A stretch of DNA of 64,000 nucleotides from Marthasterias glacialis (taxonomy: Eukaryota > Echinodermata > Asteroidea > Forcipulatida > Asteriidae). The notes beneath the pieces are model-generated. The model saw only the letters and a program-made list of their open reading frames with translations. It had not been told where the DNA came from and did no database searches. Below are positions 49,901 to 64,000 of the stretch, piece after piece. The stretch is taken from the NCBI GenBank assembly GCA_911728455.2, contig OU452229.1, positions 1,803,001 through 1,867,000 on the forward strand, written 5' to 3'. Made by a program: the position numbers and the translations under genes. Position 1 is the stretch's first letter, and each line of letters begins with the position of its first letter.

Positions 49901-52195
49901 TTCTCATTCAGGTTTGTTTTTAGACATTTTTCATTTATAGGCATTCAAGACTACATTTTTATCACTATTCAGCTGAATTTATATTCCCTATATTCACAGA
50001 AACTGTGTGGTTGGCCATCATCTTGCTGCTAGCTTTTACGAAACTGAATGATCTTTGCAAACTAATGAATTTGAATGATCTTGTTTTGACTAGTGAATAC
50101 TAAACTGTTGAAATTGAACCACTCCTTTTGACTGTTGAATGCTGATGCGACAGAGCATTACATTTCAAACGATGAGACAGGTGTTAAAGTGAAAAAGTGT
50201 CTGTTGAAATTGGCCAAGAAAACCAATATTATACACGTTTTGTTTCTCGATAAAAAATATACATCAGCTGTCGGACAGTGAAAGACACTCGAAAATCAGT
50301 ACCGTATATTTAGGGGCTACAAGTGTGAACTTAAGTTTTCAAACAATAATATTGATATGTTTTTCAAATATTTTCAAATTAACAATTTTCCATACAGACA
50401 CTACCGGTGTTAATTTGGTGTTATGGCACACTAAACTATAATAGTCTGGTGTATATAACACAAACTTAACAAGAGTTCAAACTGCGTTGTTCACGCGTTG
50501 TATGGGGTAACTCTCTGACGATAGACCTATTGCGTGACCCGCTTCACGTGACCTATTGTGGGTATTAATTAATGTAAACAAACACGACGTCCTCGTCCAC
50601 AGGAAAGTGCGGTACGGTACATGATGATTGTTGCATTTCTTTATTCTATCGAGGCTTTTCTTCCTCGAAATCTGTGAAAATATTCCAGAGTTTGTACCAG
50701 TGACCTTCGAGTGGCTGAATAAAGCCAGTAAGGACAGTTCCATCAAGTATTGGAAATTCTATAAGTAATGTGCACGATGGAACGTTCAGGCCAGACGACC
50801 GCGATCACAGACTTTTCAACGCAAGAATTTCAAAGTTTTGAAGCTGAATATCCAGAGAAATCACTTTCCAAAACTGTGTGATTCCTTTGCCTGTTTGAAA
50901 TTTCGCAAGGCTAGGTATATAAATGCTCACTTTTACAACAATTTCTTTACCTTTTTTACGGTGATTTAGGCCTACATTACAAACAAAATAACAGGCGGGT
51001 GGCTAAATAGTCGTCCGACGCCGGTAGTGCATAAACTCAAAATAAACCTCTTTTGTAGTAGAATACTGGTAGTTTATGAAACAGTAATGTGATTGATAAA
51101 AATGAAACAACATACAACTTTAATAAAATGGCTTAGTAACTGTGTTATTATTACAAAAAGCCGACTTTTGGTGTGACTCTGTCGGTCACGGCATGTATTT
51201 GCACGTAGTTTGCCATCAGCTCAGATGACGTATTACCCACAATAACAGGTCACGTGATGACATGTAAACATTGGTAGCGCAATCGATCTATTGAAAAACT
51301 GCACACAAGGTATCAATATGGATATGATGCATGAGATGTAATACACTTTGTGTACTTGAACGTTGTATGACTCATATTTTCCAAAGCTAGGTCTTCATCA
51401 GATGGTGGTTGGGTAAATTCAAACAAAACGAAACATGCACAAAGCGAAATAAATGTTTTTTGTAATAGAGGTCATATACCAAGTAAAGTAAATACGCCGT
51501 GCTGTCAACCTTTGGTACTGGGTATACTAAATAAACACTGTTTTTCATGCAATCCATACAACCTGAGAGCCTATTGGTGGCTATGGTTCAAATAGCCTAA
51601 AAGTACATCCGAAATGCTGCAAATTTACAGTGGCAAGAACGGACCATTAATTTAGTCATTTTTGTTTTTGTACTAAGACTAACCTGGAATGAAGCACTTT
51701 TTGCGATGTCATAGAGGTGCTCTGGAAAGCCAGGCGCAGCAGGGTCGCCCCAGGTCCACACACTGAAAAACACCCAAAAAATACTCTAGACTTGTCTTAT
51801 TGAAAAGGAAACAACTATATAGTTTAGGTTTAACGGTGCTGGATTACGGGAACGTCGTGCCGCCACATGAATAAAAAAATCCCACTTGTATCATGTATGT
51901 ACATGATAACTATTGTGTATGTACACGATAGTATCGTGTACGTACACGATAGTTATCATGTACGTACATGATAAGAGTGGGATTTTTTTTATTCATGTGG
52001 CGGCACTAAGCTTCCGTACTGGATAACAGTTCTAGTTAAGAAAGATTGATTATATCCATACCTTTGGGCTGTTGTGTATATCGTTCTAACCTGTTTGACT
52101 TCGTGTATTGTTCCTTCTCATCGATAAAGCAAGGCTCTATTATCATAATATAATTACTAATAAGTACAAACTCACCTGCTTGCAGCCTTACTCAT
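27851..52195 (-). CDS. PARP4: PARP4 / vault poly(ADP-ribose) polymerase, complete model
   Basis: Thirty exons keep phase and sum to 5292 nt (1763 codons plus stop), close to human PARP4 length: 52176–52195, 51684–51762, 49566–49727, 48062–48211, 47395–47535, 47077–47262, 45989–46149, 45408–45545, 44539–44637, 44023–44212, 43144–43327, 42322–42458, 41505–41723, 40835–41043, 40109–40190, 39574–39711, 38688–38874, 37358–37619, 36622–36721, 36169–36339, 35905–35985, 35026–35208, 33978–34109, 33413–33562, 32722–32857, 31676–31733, 31217–31323, 29556–30619, 28842–28935, 27851–28122. PARP4 transfers ADP-ribose from NAD+ and sits in cytoplasmic vault particles bound to major vault protein. Domain order (HD, ART, VIT, vWA, Pro-rich, vault-binding) matches the family, which fixes the identity. 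There is no BRCT domain in this model. An in-frame TGA precedes the chosen ATG. Confidence 0.92.
28645..28696. repeat. (TTTG)n microsatellite
   Basis: About a dozen TTTG units with one interruption (GAGTTG), in a PARP4 intron. The two long minus-strand ORFs here come from this repeat. Confidence 0.88.
29010..29416 (-). mobile_element. Full-length tRNA-Leu-like SINE with hexamer tail
   Basis: On the minus strand the head begins near 29416 with GTGTGGTGGCCAAGCGGCC (A-box region), has GGACTCAAGTTGTGG at the anticodon-like loop and the B box GGTTCGAATCC at about 29338–29348. The body contains TCCTTGAGCAAGATACTG and AGAACACTTATCGTGG. It ends at CATTGCCAGAAATACC, followed by a tail of GTAACR-type hexamers at 29016–29075. 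It lies in the PARP4 intron between exons 28 and 29. Confidence 0.82.
29556..30619 (-). CDS. PARP4: PARP4 large acidic / proline-rich exon (exon 28)
   Basis: This 1064-nt exon, by far the largest, encodes about residues 1288–1642. It begins acidic and Ser/Glu-rich (DDEVSLEDLSRG, IDEDIEMDQEF), passes a basic cluster KKKKRK near residue 1511 that could act as a nuclear localisation signal, and ends with runs of six to eight prolines in a duplicated SIKDASPPPPPP unit. It is probably disordered and may bind SH3, WW or EVH1 partners. Human PARP4 also has a long proline-rich stretch here, without clear residue conservation. Confidence 0.85.
31217..33562 (-). CDS. PARP4: PARP4 14-3-3-like helical segment (exons 24–27)
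   Basis: Exons 33413–33562, 32722–32857, 31676–31733 and 31217–31323 encode about residues 1138–1288. Residues about 1161–1205 (FFSEAYEVAKEKL, THTQPLTLK, VAHRFSKF) line up without gaps with the 14-3-3 segment that contains AYQEAFEISKKEM and PTHPIRLGLALNFSVF. DELDSLQQAVEWAE may be a last helix. The phosphopeptide-binding asparagine of 14-3-3 is replaced by arginine, and the N-terminal half of a 14-3-3 domain is not seen, so this is a remnant or a generic TPR-like helical repeat. The acceptor at 31324–31325 is chosen because the nearer cag would put a stop in frame. Confidence 0.62.
31951..32095. repeat. Degenerate inverted repeat with poly-C tract
   Basis: GTTACACGCTGTGGTTGGGG is imperfectly inverted as CCCCATCACACAGCGTGCAAC, with a run of about 15 C at 32028–32042. 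The reads may be unreliable through the C-run. It is non-coding, in the PARP4 intron between exons 25 and 26. Confidence 0.55.
33978..36339 (-). CDS. PARP4: PARP4 post-vWA conserved region (exons 20–23)
   Basis: Exons 36169–36339, 35905–35985, 35026–35208 and 33978–34109 encode about residues 949–1137. Segments such as APAQITSLFRKNRLIVYGLL, IIHKLAARAVIRDWEEGVLH and SIVTPLTSFIAVEE match the region that follows vWA in vertebrate PARP4, and in inter-alpha-trypsin inhibitor heavy chains. All four exons are phase 0 at both ends. The function of this part is not established. Confidence 0.82.
34718..34850. mobile_element. Foldback copy of the CTTTGAGAAAGACTCTGCTA element
   Basis: TCACGTTTCGACCCTAGCAG in the left arm is inverted as CTGCTAGGGTCGAAACGCGA in the right arm. 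The right arm continues as the unit found at 10417 and 59176, ending CAGGTCCTT. It lies in the PARP4 intron between exons 22 and 23. Confidence 0.75.
36622..39711 (-). CDS. PARP4: PARP4 vWA domain with MIDAS (exons 16–19)
   Basis: Exons 39574–39711, 38688–38874, 37358–37619 and 36622–36721 encode about residues 720–948. The metal-binding MIDAS motif DSSNSMKG (D790, S792, S794) follows PEMVLVM, with VGQGGTDFWRPL and NLFLVTDGHLQNE giving the other conserved loops. RIFTCGV then SATANRHLLAAV continues across the 37358/36721 junction, where the acceptor is the gatgtag at 36722–36723 and not the nearer gacag, because only it keeps frame. vWA domains bind protein partners through a divalent metal. 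Confidence 0.87.
37140..37262 (-). mobile_element. tRNA-like SINE head, second family, copy 2
   Basis: The minus strand reads AGCTCGGTGGTCTTGTGTTA (A-box like), GACGTCTGCTCCCGAATGGC, then GTGGGTTCGAATTCCACCCG with a near-perfect B box. It matches 21985–22120. It lies in the PARP4 intron between exons 18 and 19. Confidence 0.65.
37831..38065 (+). mobile_element. ACTCTCTAAAA-end MITE, copy 1
   Basis: The element starts ACTCTCTTAAAAAAGCACTC and ends TTTAGAGAGT. Inside are GTCCGCCATAT / ATATGGCGGAC inverted words and repeated AGAGTGAAA / TTTCACTC motifs. The inverted-orientation partner is at 39313–39532. Confidence 0.75.
38334..38678. mobile_element. GTCTCACTGAGAC-core MITE, copy 5
   Basis: The left end is CCCAGCTCAACATTGG and the right end TACCAATGTTGAGCTGGGGC, with core GTCTCACTGAGACGAAAAC at about 38490–38508. 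It is 345 bp long. Its right end stops about 8 bp short of the splice donor of PARP4 exon 17 (donor at 38686–38687). Confidence 0.78.
39313..39532 (-). mobile_element. ACTCTCTAAAA-end MITE, copy 2 (inverted)
   Basis: Read on the minus strand it repeats the order of copy 1: TCTCTAAAAAATGTAAAAG, GTTTTGTCCGCCATACCACT, then AGAGTGAAA-type motifs and ACTCGGTCGAGAGAGT. The two inverted copies flank PARP4 exon 17. Confidence 0.73.
40109..42458 (-). CDS. PARP4: PARP4 VIT domain and following linker (exons 12–15)
   Basis: Exons 42322–42458, 41505–41723, 40835–41043 and 40109–40190 encode about residues 504–719. The VIT domain (about 530–665) starts at LQAVHVRAKLLDLIAEVVVL and includes EAKYVFPIDQSAAVCGFEAF, KEKEKAHKEYRQAVEAGHGA and VGNLPPQADVLIKVTYVTEL. 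These match the VIT consensus shared with inter-alpha-trypsin inhibitor heavy chains. The 82-nt exon at 40109–40190 was located by phase (2 in, 0 out) and by its fit to the PARP4 segment after VIT; it is the least obvious exon here. VIT plus vWA is a protein-interaction unit. Confidence 0.82.
41345..41470. repeat. Dispersed repeat (also 54045–54160, part at 14755–14805)
   Basis: GCCGTTTTCCTACTGTAAA and ATATCTCTATGGGACTCATG with a following GACGTCAGACG are shared with 54050–54140 (CTGTTTTCCTACAGTAAAAT, CTCTATGGGACTCATG). The reverse complement of part is at 14760–14800. Non-coding. Confidence 0.55.
42173..42294. mobile_element. 122-bp foldback element, 48-bp arms
   Basis: The left arm 42173–42220 (starting ACACTCTAAAAAGTGCCGGG) and right arm 42247–42294 (ending CCCGGCACTTTTTAGAGTGT) pair at 46 of 48 positions around a 26-bp loop. 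A diverged relative starts near 13543 (ACACTCTAAAACGTTCCGGG). It lies 28 bp downstream of PARP4 exon 12 on the transcript. Confidence 0.87.
42822..43045. repeat. Dispersed ~220-bp repeat, copy 2
   Basis: Partner of 18418–18640, with the same order of TGTGTAACATTTTTACAAA, GATTATCTGTTTTTGCTTTG and CCGTGACGTTGCAA. It lies in the PARP4 intron between exons 11 and 12. Confidence 0.68.
43144..45545 (-). CDS. PARP4: PARP4 ART catalytic domain with H-Y-E triad (exons 8–11)
   Basis: Exons 45408–45545, 44539–44637, 44023–44212 and 43144–43327 encode about residues 300–503. The NAD-binding histidine is in KLLFHGSRPATFLG (H333), the tyrosine in GNGIYFAD (Y373) and the catalytic glutamate in DDEFVVYETNQ (E445). 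An intact H-Y-E triad is the family condition for polymer-type chemistry, although reported PARP4 activity is often mono-ADP-ribosylation. STAQQYSP opens exon 10 as the active-site serine segment. No inactivating change is seen. Confidence 0.9.
43369..43478. repeat. Perfect 48-bp inverted repeat with 14-bp loop
   Basis: The left arm 43369–43416 begins GATTTCATTACGTCATAGTT and the right arm 43431–43478 ends AACTATGACGTAATGAAATC. I see no mismatch over 48 bp. It starts about 40 bp upstream of the acceptor of PARP4 exon 11. Either a recent foldback element or a sequence-homogenised hairpin. Confidence 0.88.
44741..45035. mobile_element. 295-bp MITE-like element
   Basis: AGCAAGTTTGATCAAGGACC at the left is inverted as GGTCCTTGATAAAACTTGCT at the right with two mismatches. 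The interior has CTAGTC/GACTAG-type words. No ORF. It lies in the PARP4 intron between exons 8 and 9. Confidence 0.72.
45989..47535 (-). CDS. PARP4: PARP4 helical regulatory (HD) domain (exons 5–7)
   Basis: Exons 47395–47535, 47077–47262 and 45989–46149 encode about residues 138–300, mostly amphipathic helix. Marker segments are EVARLVEYVW, GELREMLLVPYRKIGLGK and the family signature NREFYELIPHRPR. In PARP1-type enzymes this domain gates NAD+ access to the catalytic site. All junctions are phase 0 until the last, which is phase 2, and every splice site is GT–AG. Confidence 0.85.
46303..46485. mobile_element. 183-bp MITE-like element
   Basis: GAGCAAGTTCGGGTGGCAAC at the left is inverted as GCCCACCCGAACTTGCTC at the right, and pairing continues through TAGACTT / AAGTCTA. 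The interior holds a GACCATAATT...GCATGGTC region. It lies in the PARP4 intron between exons 6 and 7. Confidence 0.76.
47755..47900 (-). mobile_element. Degenerate SINE fragment
   Basis: AAACACAAGGGCAAGCCCCT, CTTTCACGATAG and TCATGTCCCATCATCAGGAC match the body of the SINE at 29010–29416. It is diverged, with the head lost. Confidence 0.55.
48062..51762 (-). CDS. PARP4: PARP4 N-terminal region, WGR-like (exons 2–4)
   Basis: Exons 51684–51762, 49566–49727 and 48062–48211 encode about residues 7–137. Segments such as VAFRLLELHVV, KYPCRVFTHTGTL and YAESIDEALAVYAKIYSTF lie where WGR domains of PARP1–3 have their first strand, WGR strand and KF...K helix, but the W-G-R residues themselves are absent. 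I therefore read it as a divergent WGR-like fold (inference). It directly precedes the helical regulatory domain, which is the WGR position in other PARPs. The first coding exon (52176–52195) adds only MSKAAS. Confidence 0.7.
51857..52006. mobile_element. 150-bp foldback element in PARP4 intron 1
   Basis: GTGCCGCCACATGAATAAAA at the left is inverted as TTTTATTCATGTGGCGGCAC at the right. The interior is a chain of palindromes (ATCATGTATGTACATGAT, CGTGTACGTACACG), so almost the whole element can form one long hairpin. It starts 95 bp downstream of exon 2 on the + coordinate and ends 170 bp before exon 1. Confidence 0.86.
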
Positions 52196-53421
52196 TTTCC
52201 ATGCTCACGAGATACACAGGAAGAACATTAACTGGCAAGTGAAGGTTGTACTTCGTTGGTGGCTCAGTGACGTCTGATGGTGAACACTGGGCTGTTGCAC
52301 AATGAGAGGAAGTACAAATTATCCATTGAAACGGCATCGTTCAATTCTTTACCGAGAAGGAAATAAATGAGTTTTTCCATGGATCAACTGTCTTGCCTGA
52401 TTTCAAGTTGCAATTCAAATTTGGTTTTTCTCTCCAAAAACCAAAGTGTTAAATCAACACTTAAAGAGTTCGGTCGGTGACAACACTTTGAAAGAGTTAA
52501 ATGTAACTCAATATAACAGTTGAATTGATACTACTAAAAGTTAAATCTTAGCTTCATTTCTGAAACGCTAGTTTGACACTTGTGTTAGTTGAATCTAACT
52601 TTATAAAAGTGTTGTCACTGACCGAACCCTTTTAAGTGTTGATTTAACACTTTCGTTTTTTAGAGTATATTGTATTCAAAGTAGATTGTTGGTTCTTAGT
52701 TAATGGCTTAAATCTTTATCTGACTTTCTAAACCGGCAGCAGCGTAGCTGGGGGGCACGTGCCCCCACAAATTTCCAGTGCCCCCTTCTCTAGGTGCCCC
52801 CATAACAAAAACGTAGATACATGTAGGCCTACATGTAATTCATTACTAAAAACGTAATACCTAATATTTTGCTTGGCTTTATTTGCGGTTCAGTGCTTCA
52901 TAATTATGCCACCGTACGAATGATTATACTTAGAAGAAATGGTTTGTTCTTTGATAAAATAAATTTCATTTGTAAAATTAATCGAATGTCGAATTGGAGC
53001 ACGCCCTCTCTGAAAAACACCCCAACTTTTTTTGATCTATTAATACAATGTGTTCAAGTTAAGTAATGGCGTGATATGCTAATCTAACCTAAAGCTACAC
53101 AAGTCCTTTCAGTAAAATGTAAATTGTAAGAATGTTTGTTTTACTTTTAATTGATATAATTTTGTATCATAAAGTTTCTAGATAATTTCTTTTTCATAAA
53201 AACAGGCATATTTTAACTTTGATAAAATTGTGCGATGAAAAAATATCGTTTAATTTAAATGATCAGTTTGGTGGTTTGCTCTTGTAAGACTTTTGCAAGT
53301 TTATTAAAACCAGGCCTCTCACATTGTGAAATGTGGGTTGGTTGGTTGTCTGCAGAGAAGGCTGTTGCTTTATTAATTTTACCGAATTTCCAGATCTAGT
53401 TCATCCTCTGATTAGGGAAAT
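52196..53421. promoter_or_regulatory. Intergenic region between divergent PARP4 and AGPS
   Basis: This 1.2-kb stretch separates the two start codons on opposite strands, so it must contain the 5' ends and probably both promoters, unless an upstream non-coding exon lies elsewhere. No TATA box can be assigned with confidence. A foldback MITE occupies 52430–52667. The remaining sequence shows a small G-rich patch near 52745 and nothing else recognisable. Confidence 0.55.
52430..52667. mobile_element. Foldback MITE between PARP4 and AGPS
   Basis: AAAGTGTTAAATCAACACTT at the left is inverted as AAGTGTTGATTTAACACTTT at the right, and pairing continues through GGTCGGTGACAACACTTT / AAAGTGTTGTCACTGACC. 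The end TTTTTTAGAGTA resembles the ends of 42173–42294. About 238 bp, no ORF. Confidence 0.82.
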
Positions 53422-63845
<10,424 letters not shown>

Positions 63846-64000
63846 GTTTGTACAAAACACTTCTCATGTTTTTGATGTCAAAATGTCAGATAGAAACCAG
63901 AATTGTAATGACTTTTATACAATGGTATTCTTATTGATAGGGAATATGAAATAAGGTCAGAAAACACTCAACTGAACCTTTTCATTAAATGTACTGTTTT

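Overview
The window looks like animal nuclear DNA: AT-rich, with short GT–AG-bounded exons scattered through long introns and dense small inverted-repeat elements, SINEs and minisatellites. The gene content (vault PARP4, AGPS, a multi-CTLD lectin) and the repeat types suggest a marine deuterostome. An echinoderm, perhaps a sea star, is my best guess, but this is inference and not proven by the sequence. I assembled exons by hand from splice sites, reading-frame phase and family knowledge; no transcript evidence was available.

Three protein-coding genes are visible. (1) Positions 6–23011, minus strand: a secreted or membrane C-type lectin with a signal peptide and four C-type lectin domains in the window; the gene continues past the left edge. 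Only the first domain keeps both the EPN and WND calcium/sugar motifs. (2) Positions 27851–52195, minus strand: a complete 30-exon PARP4 (vault poly-ADP-ribose polymerase) model of 1763 codons plus stop, in phase throughout. In order it has a WGR-like N-terminal region, a helical regulatory domain, an ART catalytic domain with an H-Y-E triad, VIT, vWA with MIDAS, an unexpected 14-3-3-like helical stretch, a proline-rich region and the C-terminal vault-binding region. (3) Positions 53422–63845, plus strand: the 5' part of AGPS (alkylglycerone-phosphate synthase), with an N-terminal peroxisomal PTS2 and the start of the FAD-binding domain; it runs off the right edge. PARP4 and AGPS are head to head, with 1.2 kb between their start codons.

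The non-coding sequence is mostly transposon debris. It includes a MITE family with a conserved GTCTCACTGAGAC core (five copies), many foldback elements with near-perfect arms, tRNA-Leu-like SINEs with two alternative tails, and two 5'-truncated LINE reverse-transcriptase relics. Two unrelated ~36-bp minisatellites with higher-order structure are present: one between the lectin and PARP4, one inside an AGPS intron. The three genes do not form a pathway with one another: they represent surface or secreted recognition, vault-associated ADP-ribosylation, and ether-lipid synthesis. No CRISPR, operon or bacterial-type system is present.
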